A stretch of DNA of 64,000 bases. It comes from TH-plancto1 sp043777375 (lineage in GTDB: Bacteria > Planctomycetota > Planctomycetia > Planctomycetales > Planctomycetaceae). The notes under the pieces were generated by a model that saw only the letters and a list, made by a program, of their open reading frames with translations, was not told the origin of the DNA and searched no databases. Positions 17,553-27,800 of this stretch are shown here, piece after piece. The position numbers were made by a program, and so were the translations under genes. The DNA is taken from the NCBI GenBank assembly GCA_043777375.1, contig JAYWHX010000142.1:1-64000 (forward strand). The letters are read 5' to 3'. The first letter of the stretch is position 1. The number at the start of each line of letters is the position of its first letter.

Positions 17553-18572
17553 ATGAAGCTCTCCCACCTGACTCTTGTCGTCTTCATGTTGCTGCCTGGA
17601 GCAACATCGCACTCCGCCGACGAGCCTGCGTCAAACGCACCAGCACCCGACTGGAAGTTGGTAGGCTCTGCTGCGTGGCAGGCTCGGGACTCCCAAGCGG
17701 AGTGCGTGTTTCGAGATCAGCTGTGGGTCATGGGCGGTTGGTTCGATTCGTTTGAGGCACCCCCGCGCGATGTGTGGTCGTCTCCGGATGGTCAGCAATG
17801 GGAGCTCGTGAAGCAGTCCGCTCCGTGGCTGCATAGCGACCTCGCCATGAGCATCACCTTTCAAGACAAAATGTGGATGCTCGGCGGCTGGTACAACGGT
17901 CGCCTGCCCGGCCACTCGGCCAGCAATCAGGTCTGGTCAACCTCCACCGGCGAGGACTGGGAACAAGCCACATCGGCAGCGGCCTGGTCACCACGGATCG
18001 CTGCGGGACTTGTGGAATTTCACGGTCGGATATGGCTGCTCGGCGGGACCGAGAACTACTACTTCGGCGATGAGAAAAGCCTGAAGAACGACGTGTGGTC
18101 CTCAGTGGATGGAAAAAACTGGAAACTCGAAACAGCGAACGCCGAATGGTCGCCTCGTGCGTATCATCAGGCAGTGGTGCTGAACGATAAAATCTACGTC
18201 ATGGGCGGCGGCAACTATACGCCGGAGTATCACTCGAAAAATGATGTCTGGTCGTCGAGTGATGGCGTCCACTGGACCTGCGAAACGAACGGAGCTGCCT
18301 GGAAACCCCGGTTGTGGTTCTCGGCAGTCACCTATCGCGACCGCATCTGGGTCCTCGGCGGGTGGTCGAAAGAGCACGATAACTTTGGCGATATCTGGCA
18401 CTCTTCCGATGGAAAGACATGGACCCAGCTGGAGACCAAGACGACTTGGAAGTCGCGTCACGAGCACTCGGCCTACGTATTCCAAGACAAACTCTGGCTC
18501 GCTGGCGGCCACGCTCGACCACTCTCGAATGAAGTCTGGTCACTACAGCTGCCGCCCGACTGGAAGCCTTGA
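17553..18572 (+). CDS. Secreted kelch-type beta-propeller protein
   Basis: A 339-residue protein with a Sec signal peptide of about 22 residues. Six repeats follow, each with a 'V/L-x-GG' strand and a 'DVWSSxDGxxW' strand: GGWFDS, GGWYNG, GGTENY, GGGNYT, GGWSKE and GGHARP. This is the pattern of a six-bladed kelch/galactose-oxidase-central-domain propeller. No catalytic domain is attached, so it probably binds carbohydrate or protein in the periplasm or outside. ATG 17553 starts the signal peptide; an in-frame GTG at 17520 would add 11 residues. It may be co-transcribed with the ceramidase-like gene 64 bases upstream. Confidence 0.85.
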   Translation: MKLSHLTLVVFMLLPGATSHSADEPASNAPAPDWKLVGSAAWQARDSQAECVFRDQLWVMGGWFDSFEAPPRDVWSSPDGQQWELVKQSAPWLHSDLAMSITFQDKMWMLGGWYNGRLPGHSASNQVWSTSTGEDWEQATSAAAWSPRIAAGLVEFHGRIWLLGGTENYYFGDEKSLKNDVWSSVDGKNWKLETANAEWSPRAYHQAVVLNDKIYVMGGGNYTPEYHSKNDVWSSSDGVHWTCETNGAAWKPRLWFSAVTYRDRIWVLGGWSKEHDNFGDIWHSSDGKTWTQLETKTTWKSRHEHSAYVFQDKLWLAGGHARPLSNEVWSLQLPPDWKP

Positions 18573-18862
18573 ATTGAGAGAAGGTCGTTGACATTAGACA
18601 CACATGGGATACGTGCCTCACTTCTAAAAACACTGAACTTCACATCAGTCGCCCGCCGAACCAGCCCGGGAACCCCGCAAATGCGATTCTGGAGATAATC
18701 TGGAATCCACGAAATTCAAATGATCTGCTCTGTCGCTCCTCACGTTGCCTGCCTGAGCGACCAACCCTCAAAACCAACCACTCAAACCAAGAGCCAGCTG
18801 AATTGGTCAGACTTTGGCAAGTTGGCTGACCGTTCACCTCTCTTCCGGGAACCACACTCTCG

Positions 18863-20593
18863 ATGAACACGGAAATTCAGGCGTGTCCAACCAGTCCCGT
18901 TCGTCGTCATGACCTCGATGCACTACGCGGGTTTGCCATGCTACTGGGCATTGGGCTGCACGCGGTTCTGTCGTTCCTGCCATTTCCGTGGCCCGTGCAG
19001 GATTCCCGACAGTCTGAGCCTTTCATACTCTTGTTTTTGATCGTGCATGGGTTCCGCATGCCGCTGTTCTTTGTCGTCAGCGGCTTCTTCACGGCCATGC
19101 TTTGGCGACGCTACGGCACATCTGCCCTGCTGCGGCATCGGGCGCTGCGGGTGCTGGCCCCCTGCTTGCTCGGATTGATCACAGTCATCCCAGCGATGCA
19201 CTGGGTTTCCGACTGGGTGCTGAAGAGTTCTGATTCAGCAGCAGTCACATCGAATGCAGTCCCTGAGACTCCAGCGACGCGGATGGTGTATGCCCTGAAA
19301 CGCCAAGACCGGTCGCGAATCCAGGCGGCGATGGCCGAGAAGTTCGACGTCAATGCACGCGATTCTTTTGGAATCACAATGCTCTCATGGACCATTCTCA
19401 CCGGAGACTTGGACACCACTCGAGGCTTGCTTGATCGGGGTGCCGAGATCAATGCCGCTAATACTGATACCTCCACACCGGCACATGTGGCAGTCTTTGT
19501 AGGGTATCCCGAGCATCTCAAGCTCCTGAAAGAACGGGGAGCCAATCTGACCGCTACGGATCGCGAGGGGCGACAGCCGTCAGACGTTCTCGTCGCGGAC
19601 CGAGCGACGACGGAATCGATCTGTCGAGCCATTGGTCTGACCATCCGTGACTTTGACGACATCACGAAGGGACGCCAGCAGTGCCGGGATCTACTTCCCG
19701 CATCCAGCTTGCCAGCGGATTTTCCGGTTCTCATCCCAATGGTGGAGAAGCCGGTCGGGCATCTCCGCTCCGCTTATGCCGACTGGCTGATGTCCGACCG
19801 CTGGATGGTCAGTTGGCGACGGAGCGATTCGCCAGTTCATTTGTTTCTGGGGGACAGTTTTGCACACCTGTGGTTTCTCTGGTTCCTTTGCTCGTTGGTG
19901 GGGGTCTTCGTGCTCATGATCCCTCTGCTGACACGTATTCCGCAGAGTGCCCGTTGGAAGAGTGCGATCTTATCACCCCTGCGGATGGTCTGGCTATTCC
20001 CGTTGACGATGCTGCCTCAGCTTCTGATGGGGACATACACCCCGTCATTTGGCCCCGACACGTCCGCTGGGTTCTTGCCGCAGCCTCACGTCTTGATCTA
20101 CTACGCTGTCTTTTTTGGATACGGTGCGATGTATCATGAGGCGGATGACGTCACTGGCCGGGTCGGGCAGCGATGGATAATGACGCTGTCCATCGCACTT
20201 TCGGTCTGCTTTCCGATAGCACTCATCACGATGGGACAGCCCGTACTGACCGCCTTGCTGCAGGTCAGCTTCACATGGCTCATGATCTGGGGATGCCTAG
20301 GGCTGTTCCGGCACTCCATCACTCAGCCTCGTCCCGTTGTACGGTACTTATCTGATGCTTCGTATTGGCTGTACTTGGCACACTTGCCGCTGGTGATCGC
20401 TGCTCAGCATTTGGTCCGAGCCTGGAACGTTCCCCCCGGTATCAAATGGATCATGATCGTCGTGGCAGTAACCGCAGTGCTCTTACTGGTCTACGAGATC
20501 TGCGTGCGCTACACATGGCTCGGCGCGCTGCTCAACGGGCGCAAGTATCGTGCGGCAGCCCATATCAGCCCGATGAGAAACTCCGTGGAATGA
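18863..20593 (+). CDS. Acyltransferase-3 membrane protein with embedded ankyrin repeats
   Basis: A 576-residue integral membrane protein. 'RRHDLDALRGFAMLLGIGLH' at residues 14-33 and 'FFVVSGFFTAMLWRRYG' are the signature start of the acyltransferase-3 (OpgC/OafA-like) family, which moves acyl groups onto extracytoplasmic glycans. After the fourth membrane segment (about residue 115) there is a soluble insert to about 270. It contains three ankyrin-like units, e.g. 'GITMLSWTILTGDLDTTRGL' then 'LDRGAEINAANTD', and 'THVAVFVG'-type helices with 'LLKERGANLTATD'. Six or more membrane helices follow (about 325-560). The conserved His of the first helix is present. Acyl donor and acceptor are unknown. 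It stands alone, convergent with the next minus-strand cluster. Confidence 0.85.
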   Translation: MNTEIQACPTSPVRRHDLDALRGFAMLLGIGLHAVLSFLPFPWPVQDSRQSEPFILLFLIVHGFRMPLFFVVSGFFTAMLWRRYGTSALLRHRALRVLAPCLLGLITVIPAMHWVSDWVLKSSDSAAVTSNAVPETPATRMVYALKRQDRSRIQAAMAEKFDVNARDSFGITMLSWTILTGDLDTTRGLLDRGAEINAANTDTSTPAHVAVFVGYPEHLKLLKERGANLTATDREGRQPSDVLVADRATTESICRAIGLTIRDFDDITKGRQQCRDLLPASSLPADFPVLIPMVEKPVGHLRSAYADWLMSDRWMVSWRRSDSPVHLFLGDSFAHLWFLWFLCSLVGVFVLMIPLLTRIPQSARWKSAILSPLRMVWLFPLTMLPQLLMGTYTPSFGPDTSAGFLPQPHVLIYYAVFFGYGAMYHEADDVTGRVGQRWIMTLSIALSVCFPIALITMGQPVLTALLQVSFTWLMIWGCLGLFRHSITQPRPVVRYLSDASYWLYLAHLPLVIAAQHLVRAWNVPPGIKWIMIVVAVTAVLLLVYEICVRYTWLGALLNGRKYRAAAHISPMRNSVE

Positions 20594-20737
20594 TCTGTCA
20601 CGAGACTCTGATCGGCTGCTCGACATTCTAGAGACGCTGGAATCGTGGCTCGCTGCTAGTCACGAATCTCCACCGAGGTTGAGCGCCAGTCGACGAGAGC
20701 AGCTGGCACGGAAAAGGACACTGATGGCCGACAAGTT

Positions 20738-21334
20738 TTACCGAGGTAACCCCTCTGTTTTCGTGGAGGTCCGAGTCGGAGAAATATGAAAACTCACGGT
20801 CACATCGCTGCGAAAGCCAAGGTCTTGAGTTCCTTGGCCGGCGTTGATGTTGAGGACGGCGGTACGGATGCCGGGGTCGCGACTTTGGAGTCTGAGAGTG
20901 CGGTTCTCGGTGGGTTCGCCGGACAGCGGTCCGGTGGGTTCGATAGTGAGCCGCAGCCAGTGATCGCGGGCGGTGTCGTGTTCGGTGGTCATCAGCTGTT
21001 CTGATTCGACGACCAGCGGGGCTGTGATGCCAGCTGCGTTGTCGATCTTGATGGTGAACTCGGACCATTCGCCTTGTTGGAGATCACGCTGGCCCGCAGT
21101 GGCGGTGGCCTTCACGCGAGCCTCTGGTGAGATGGCGACTTTGATCAGTACGGGGACGGGCGGCTTTTCTGTTGTAGGCGGTTGCTGATCCGCTGGCTCA
21201 GCTGTTGAATCGAGCGCGGACTCATTCACGATGGGAGTGGTCATCGGCGGTGGCAAAATGATCGCAGCGGAGATCGCCCCAGCGACGGCGGTCGTCACTG
21301 CGAGGACCGCGACAGCGTTACGGCGCAGATTCAT
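20738..21334 (-). CDS. Small membrane-anchored protein, unknown function
   Basis: A 198-residue protein with one N-terminal hydrophobic helix (about 5-28), a Pro/Glu-rich linker and a beta-rich C-terminal domain ('EWSEFTIKIDNAAGITAPLV', then 'WLRLTIEP' and 'AVLNINAGQGTQDLGFRSDV'). That domain reads like a DUF1573- or Ig-type fold. Its start overlaps the end of the upstream CehA gene by 17 bases with GGAGG just ahead, so translation is probably coupled. The C-terminal beta pattern resembles the N-terminal region of the upstream CehA protein ('ENGWRTLLVKVLNRAGVQSR'), hinting at a shared accessory module. Confidence 0.75.
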   Translation of the reverse strand: MNLRRNAVAVLAVTTAVAGAISAAIILPPPMTTPIVNESALDSTAEPADQQPPTTEKPPVPVLIKVAISPEARVKATATAGQRDLQQGEWSEFTIKIDNAAGITAPLVVESEQLMTTEHDTARDHWLRLTIEPTGPLSGEPTENRTLRLQSRDPGIRTAVLNINAGQGTQDLGFRSDVTVSFHISPTRTSTKTEGLPR

Positions 21335-23924
21335 CGATCATCCTCCGATAGGTCTGTCGGGCATGCTCATAGTCGGACTTGGCCTGCTCCAATTCTTCAG
21401 CTGCGTAGGTTCGCTGTTTCTCTTTCCAGCATTGCTCCAGTGAAGCCAGGCACCAGACTGCGCTCGATTTCACGCGGACCGGTTTGGCATCAACCTGAAT
21501 CCAGATCGGATTGGTGTGGGCTGAGGGAAATATCCGTGCAGCGACCCACGTGCTGCTCGTGAACTTCGGGTCGGCAAAGCTGAGTGTTCGCCGCTGGCCA
21601 TCTGCTTGCAGCTTCTGAACAGCAATCGGAAAACCGTTGGAGATGAGTTCGACTTTCACCTCGGGTGCCCCCGGTAGGTGTGCAGCGGCCTCGACCGTAA
21701 AGCTGCCATCGGGTTGCCTGTTGAAGTTGAGCAAGTGACTGGTGCCATTGCTGACATAGCTCTCACCGCGTCTCAAGGCTTCGGCCCAGTCGTTGTAGTC
21801 GAGCTGGCCGTCAAGTTTCACATAGACGCGGCCGATGCCGACACGTTCGCCCGTCAGACACGGGAAGTCGGTCTCACCACTAGCGACGACGGGGATGCCG
21901 CAGTTCAACACGTGATACCAAATGTTCCATTCGGCCTCGCGCGGCGTGTTCATCGTCGCGATGAAGTCGAGTGCGGGGACTGGATTACCATCAACGCCGG
22001 GAACCTGATGCGTCACCTGCATGATGAACTCGTTCGCGCCGATACCATCAAAGGCTGGGATATCATAACTCGGCAGCTTGTGTGGTCCATCGACGCCGGG
22101 GACTCGTCCTACAGCTCGTTCGAGCCCAGCGCCGCTGTGAGCTGTGCCAGTCACCGCGCCCTGTTTCTTCGCCCAGCGCAGCGTGTTGAGTCCCAGTGTG
22201 GGCCAGTGCGTTTTGGAATCGCCGCCTGCCGGAATCTGCTCGCTCAGCTTGAGCAGGTTGAGATGCCCCGACTGATGCGAGCCGAAGCCGCTGACTTCGA
22301 TGTCGTACCGCAGCAGATAGGGGTAGCGGCTGACATCGTCAGGCTGCCCGCGAAAGAACTGCTTCTGGTAATCGAAGCACGGCCCCCACGTCAGACAGCA
22401 GCCGACCTTCACATCTTCGCCCATGATGTGCCGCAGCATGTCGGGCGGATGGACGCCCTGCGTCGGGTTCTCGTAGTGCAAGCAACCGGCCGCGTGAATA
22501 TGGTGATCACCGCTCCAATAGCCCAGCTTCGCCGTGTCGATCCAGCGCTGCACGCGATAGTCCACGGTAAGCGGTTCGCGACCAATCGTGATCGACTTTG
22601 TCTCCGGCACGCTTTCTGGTCCGTGCGAACAGACGATCTTGTAGTCACCGGGCGGCAGATGAATCGCTTCACCGGACTCGCGATAGATCTGCGTTTGGAA
22701 GAAGAAGTCTGGAGCCTGTCGTTTGGGCTGCGCGGGGTAGACGCGGCCCTGAGTATCGCGGATTTCAAAGCAGCCCATGCACGGCGAACCATCGGCATCG
22801 GCAACCTGAAACGTCACTGGCGTCGATGGCAGCGTGCGAACGGTGATCTCCGTGCCGCTCCACGTCCCGTTTTCTCCCGCCGCGTATTCGAGACTGATCC
22901 ACTCGATGCGAAAATTTCCCTGCCCCTGAAGCGGATCGAGGCGCACGCCGCGCAAGTCACCTTCGACCGGGAACTCGATCGCGTACTCTTGATCTCGGCC
23001 CGCGTTGAGTTGGAAGTTCATCTGCCGCTGGCCATCCGGTTGCGGCAGTTGCTCAGTCCACCAAAACATCTGGCCGATGTCGGACGAATCGGTCTGTCCC
23101 CAGAACCGCAGCACCATTTTGCCACCGCGTGCCTCAACGGGGGCGGAGAAGTACGGGTCATTGCCGGTCGCCGTCAGATGCAGTGCCTTGTCTCGGACTT
23201 CGAGCTTGAGATCATTCAGCTGCCCCCAACCGTCGGCGTCCTGGTCGAACTTCCATTGCTGGATCGTCTGCGAGTTCTTCGCTCCGGCGACTCCCGCGTT
23301 GAACTCTAGCCGCGCTGGTCGCTCTCCGGTGCGAGTCGAGGAAATCTGTACGAGCCGATACTCCAGTTCCAGTCCACTTAACGTTGCATCGAGCGGGCGA
23401 CCATCGAAGGCATTGAGAGACAGCCAGCGGTTCGGCACATCCTCGAGCGGTCCGTGCGGAATTGGCCGTGCTTGCGGGCTATCGACGCGCAGACGAGATT
23501 GGACTCCAGCTCGATTCAAGACCTTGACCAGCAGTGTCCGCCAGCCGTTCTCTTCGACCTCGACTTCTCGACCCGCAACGGCTTCGATTGTTCCGTCCGG
23601 TGCAATCTCTAAGGAGGCAATGCACAACGGGTCGAGCAGTCGCTGCACGGTCTCCGTCACTCGGGCGTCATCGGGTTCGTCTTTCAGGAGCGAGAGCGCT
23701 TCTTTTGTTTCCTTCGACAGCGGAGCCCCGTTGGTGTCGAGCGCTTCAAGTACTCGCTGAGTCAGCAGCAGCAGCGGTTGAACATCGACACGCTCGACCT
23801 GCGGCAGCGTCGCCGGTTCTGCAGCTGGGCATACTCTCCCGAACAGCATCAGCAGGATTAGAATGCCCACGCAAAACGAGCTGTGTTGAGGTCGGGAACT
23901 TCTGAAATGAATGACATGATTCAT
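21318..23924 (-). CDS. CehA/McbA-type metallohydrolase, secreted
   Basis: An 868-residue exported protein. Its C-terminal half carries the PHP-like metallohydrolase pattern: 'GYWSGDHHIHAAGC' for the first metal site, then 'GAVTGTAHSGAG' and 'VVASGETDFPCL' for later ligands. CehA and McbA hydrolyse carbaryl, but most relatives have unknown substrates. The N-terminal half is beta-rich, with a jelly-roll-like segment ('RGGKMVLRFWGQTDSSD') that may bind carbohydrate. The frame is open up to 24098, overlapping the DMT gene, but ATG 23924 has GGAG just upstream and starts the signal peptide ('FCVGILILLMLFGRVCPAAE'). It is part of the minus-strand cluster and shares this domain with the protein ending at 24860. 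Confidence 0.82.
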   Translation of the reverse strand: MNHVIHFRSSRPQHSSFCVGILILLMLFGRVCPAAEPATLPQVERVDVQPLLLLTQRVLEALDTNGAPLSKETKEALSLLKDEPDDARVTETVQRLLDPLCIASLEIAPDGTIEAVAGREVEVEENGWRTLLVKVLNRAGVQSRLRVDSPQARPIPHGPLEDVPNRWLSLNAFDGRPLDATLSGLELEYRLVQISSTRTGERPARLEFNAGVAGAKNSQTIQQWKFDQDADGWGQLNDLKLEVRDKALHLTATGNDPYFSAPVEARGGKMVLRFWGQTDSSDIGQMFWWTEQLPQPDGQRQMNFQLNAGRDQEYAIEFPVEGDLRGVRLDPLQGQGNFRIEWISLEYAAGENGTWSGTEITVRTLPSTPVTFQVADADGSPCMGCFEIRDTQGRVYPAQPKRQAPDFFFQTQIYRESGEAIHLPPGDYKIVCSHGPESVPETKSITIGREPLTVDYRVQRWIDTAKLGYWSGDHHIHAAGCLHYENPTQGVHPPDMLRHIMGEDVKVGCCLTWGPCFDYQKQFFRGQPDDVSRYPYLLRYDIEVSGFGSHQSGHLNLLKLSEQIPAGGDSKTHWPTLGLNTLRWAKKQGAVTGTAHSGAGLERAVGRVPGVDGPHKLPSYDIPAFDGIGANEFIMQVTHQVPGVDGNPVPALDFIATMNTPREAEWNIWYHVLNCGIPVVASGETDFPCLTGERVGIGRVYVKLDGQLDYNDWAEALRRGESYVSNGTSHLLNFNRQPDGSFTVEAAAHLPGAPEVKVELISNGFPIAVQKLQADGQRRTLSFADPKFTSSTWVAARIFPSAHTNPIWIQVDAKPVRVKSSAVWCLASLEQCWKEKQRTYAAEELEQAKSDYEHARQTYRRMIDESAP

Positions 23925-23980
23925 GGAGGCTCCTAGAATGAGATCAGCGATTCGTGAATGACTCTGGTGATTCATCGAAT

Positions 23981-24856
23981 CTAATGCAAATAAGTGGCCA
24001 CCGGGGAATCGGGCAGCAGGCTCAGAAAGCTGGCACCGATGATCAAGGCTGCTCCGATCAACATGGTCAGTGTCGGCGATTCGCCCAGGACCAGCCACGC
24101 GGCGAACATTCCGTAAACGGGCTCCAGTGCTGCGGCAACGCTCACGGCGGTGACTCGAACTACTTTCAGGCTCGATGTAAAACTGGCGTGAGCAAAGCCA
24201 GTGAAGACCACGCCCAGCACTGAGAGCCAGAGCCAGTCATTCGCAGTGACTTGCGGGATCTGTGGAACAGCCAGCGGCAGCAAGAGGAGTCCAGCTGTGG
24301 CCATCTGCACCGTGACCAGTGACAGCGGCGGCACATGGATCGTCAATCGACGGTTGAGGAGCGTGAGCAGGGCGAACGTCAGACCAGAGGTCAGCCCCAG
24401 CAGCGATGCCCACCCAGCCTGTGAGCCGAAGCTCCAGTCGGAGACGACCAGTCCGAGACCGATAAGTACAGCTCCCGCGGCCCACCAATCTCGGCGACCG
24501 ACAGAATTCCGCTGGAGCAGCCAGTTCAGACAGGTGACGAACAGCGGATAGCTGGCATAGGTCAGGAGTCCAAGCGCGACCGATCCCCATTGGATCGCCA
24601 TGAAGAACGTCCACCAATGGACCGCGAGTAAGGCTCCGCCGACCAGCAGCGCCGTGACTCGGCCGCGCATCCCCCACAGTAACTCGTGACCGCGAGACAA
24701 GAGGCACAGGAACACTCCCAACGCAGCGGCACCAATGAGCGACCGCAGGCACGTCACCACCACAGCGGGACTGCTCACCGACTTTCCGATCAAACCCGAA
24801 AGTCCAAACAGAAGCACCGCCGCATGCAGCGATAGGAGGGCTGTGCGGTGGGTCAT
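23981..24856 (-). CDS. DMT-family (EamA) transporter
   Basis: A 291-residue membrane protein of ten predicted helices in two EamA halves. The 'HAAVLLFGLSGLIGKSV' opening and the 'EPVYGMFAAWLVLGE' motif in the second half are characteristic of drug/metabolite transporters. They carry small metabolites, often outward. It starts four bases after the stop of the 1129-residue protein (24860) and ends 56 bases before the start of the CehA gene, so it is inside the operon and may move a substrate or product of the two hydrolases. Confidence 0.88.
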   Translation of the reverse strand: MTHRTALLSLHAAVLLFGLSGLIGKSVSSPAVVVTCLRSLIGAAALGVFLCLLSRGHELLWGMRGRVTALLVGGALLAVHWWTFFMAIQWGSVALGLLTYASYPLFVTCLNWLLQRNSVGRRDWWAAGAVLIGLGLVVSDWSFGSQAGWASLLGLTSGLTFALLTLLNRRLTIHVPPLSLVTVQMATAGLLLLPLAVPQIPQVTANDWLWLSVLGVVFTGFAHASFTSSLKVVRVTAVSVAAALEPVYGMFAAWLVLGESPTLTMLIGAALIIGASFLSLLPDSPVATYLH

Positions 24857-24859
24857 GCG

Positions 24860-27800
24860 TTATCTGCCTGCACGTTCGGAGCGTGGTGGCGGAGCGAGAT
24901 GAATGCCCCACATCGTCTCAATCATAGCGAATCCTGTCGGGTCATACGCCTGCAATGCCGCGCGGTCAAACGGCTCGTACTCGCCCCGATGAAAGTACGC
25001 GCACGTCAACTCGGCGAAATACTCCATTTGATTGTGAGCCGCATACGCCTGATCGAGGACTGTCCCGTTCGTGTCTTTCACATTCCGGTACAACTTCGCC
25101 TGAGTCGCACTCTGCCAGGCATCGTAGATCTCCGGTTGCTGCTCTGGCCACTGGTCGAGATGCCAGGCATGCGCGAACTCGTGGACGAGCACCTGCTTCG
25201 CCCAGTGGTCGTTCTGCTGGAGATAGTTAGCGGCGCTGTAGATCACCACGGCATTTCTCCAGCGGGTATCCAGGTGCGGATGAAAGTCGGGGTCGATGCG
25301 GCGAAAGTATTCACCGCCATTTGCTCGCCCACCCCCAGTCGCCTGCTCGCCCAGCATGACGAAGATCGTCACCTGACGGAGCGACTCACGAGTGTGCTCC
25401 GGAAAACTCGCGAGCATCTCCGTGAGATTGGTTTCCAGTCGCTGAACGACACGTTCAGCGGCCTCCGGGGATTGCAACACAAGTTCGCGTTCCAGTTGAA
25501 ACGTCCAGCCTCCCGCAGTGCGTTCACTGAAGTCACGCTCCGGTTGTCGGTAGTTCACAAACTTCGGCGGATCGAATCGACGAGTGGCTTGAACGACTGC
25601 GGCGATCGGTACCGACCAGACGATCGCACCCATGTGATAGGCTGCGTGTAGTGGTGATTGTGCGGCATAGAACACGGTGACCAGTTTGCCATCGGACAAC
25701 TGCGCCGTGCTGGGGTAGCCCATGTCGCCGGGTCCGGTGGTGTAGAGTTTGTGAGGTGTGTCCCAGGACCGGCCATTGTTCGCGCTGAGTCGTGCTTCGA
25801 TGCTGCCGTCTTGGCGATTGCCGTAGGTCAGCAAGAGGCGATTGTCTTGCAACCGCAGCAGATGCGGCGGGTGCTTGTGGTAGCCTGCGATGAGCCCTTC
25901 ATCGGTCCACGTCCGGCCATCGTCGGTAGAGCGGAACTGGCGCAGCTCTTGTCCGAGTTCAGGGGCGGGGCGATTCGAGGTTCGCGCGACGCAGAGCCAA
26001 TCTTGCCCCGCGAGCGGCAGTAGCACGCTTTCGTTGATGCCCTCGGCAATCTTGAGCGGCTCGGCCCAGGTGAGGCCAGCGTCGCGACTTATCATCGACC
26101 ACGCCGATTCGGTGTTGCCGTGGGCTTCATCGACGGTGTAGACGATGGTGTGAAGACTCTCATCGTGACCACGCACGATGCTGCCGAACGGGTACGGCTT
26201 GAGATCACCGGGCAGCCGCTTCGGGAACTCACCACCTGGCGTCCATGACTTGCCGAAGTCGGTCGAACGAAACACTCGCACATCATTCGAAGCACGCTGC
26301 CCGTTCGCATTCGCGGCATCGTCCATGCCGCTGGCGATGACCAGCAGTTCGTTCTTCTCCGTGAAGCCGGAGGCCCAGTGGCAGTAGTTGGCGTCCGCAG
26401 TCGGGCGTGGGGCGGCGATGCCCCGCTGGCTCCAGGTCTGGCCCCCGTCCGAACTACCCCAACACTCGACATCCCCTGGCAGAGTCGTATGAGCCGCCGC
26501 GTTGTAGCCCAACGCGAGCAACGTGCCGTCCGAGGTCACTTGAATCTGCGGCCACAACCCGGCGTCCTTCGCTACGATAGCTGTGAACTCTGGAGTGATC
26601 GTCTCGACCTGAGCAGCGACCGGGTCATCGATTCGTGCGTCTGCCACAGGCAGCGACTCAAAATGGTGCAAGGCGGCTTGGTACTCCGCGATTGCGGAGT
26701 CCGGCAAGATGCCCGTGCTGCGCACGATCTCTTGTTGTACCCGCCTGACCAAGTAGTCCTTTTCTAACTGCGTGAGACGCAGAGGCTTGTCCGGGATCTC
26801 GATCCGCCATGGGGCCGAGTGCGCGAACCGCAGCCGTCCATCGGGTCGATCCTCGGTGCAGCGGATGCAGACCCAACCACTGGTCTCCGATGTAATCTCG
26901 GCGGCCACTTCGGTCTGGTAGGCTCCAGCGGATGTGCGGATGGGAGCCTTGTGCTCCAAAGCAATGATCCGTCCGCTCTGTACGACTTCGAGGGTCTTCA
27001 GAGGGAACTCGCTCAATATCTGAGCGCTGAGTTGAGCCTTGTCACCGGACAGTGTCGCGCCGGGGTGTTGATCGTTGACTTTGGCAAACAGCATCGGTCC
27101 AGTGGTGACAAAGCTGCGCCCGTCGCGGAGTCCGATCAGCCAGTCCTCGTAAGCAAACCGCCCTTCGAGCGGCACATAGACCCGACTGAAACCGGCCGGG
27201 ACGGGATGGACCCCGCTGGCCGTGCCTGCGGTGGGGACCAGCGGGAACCCAGCGTTGAGCAGCGTGTAGTATTGACCGAGCGTGTACGCGAGCCAATCGC
27301 GTTCATCGCCACCCGTGCCACCGTTCGGCGGCTGTAAGAACGCTGGAGCCTCGGTGTTCCATTTCGTCAGTCCAAACTCGGTCCGCCACATGTGGTTGTT
27401 GGCGAGTTCATACAACGTCGCCCCGGTCGTGTGCGGCAGAGTCATGGCGAAGGGCCAGTCCAGCTTGTCCATGTCCAGCAGCGCGCCCTCGGCCCTGGCG
27501 CGGTCGGCGATCGGCTTCCAGTCCGGTGCGCCCAGGTCCAGCACGCTGCGATGGTTCAACACGAACAGCGCTCCGAGCGTGTGCTGATGCTCGTTGACCG
27601 TGAAGATTTCGTACTCGGTGTTGCGTGGCCAGATGGCATGCGAGGAATCGACCATGATGAGCTGGTCCGGGATCTCGCCGCTCTGGTTCTTGTTCCCTTG
27701 GGATGGAGCGGTGAAGGCTTTCGTCACCCAGTACGTCAGCGGCATGGCGACGTTCAAGTCTTCTGCCTGCACGACAACTGGTAACTCGTTGAGCGGACGA

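Noticed and set aside
21678..23309. A 543-residue open frame on the plus strand
   Set aside because: Fully within the CehA-type gene on the other strand, whose metal motifs and signal peptide are clear. A codon-bias shadow.
24848..25651. A 267-residue plus-strand frame
   Set aside because: Antisense to the C-terminal peptidase-like part of the 1129-residue protein. Shadow.
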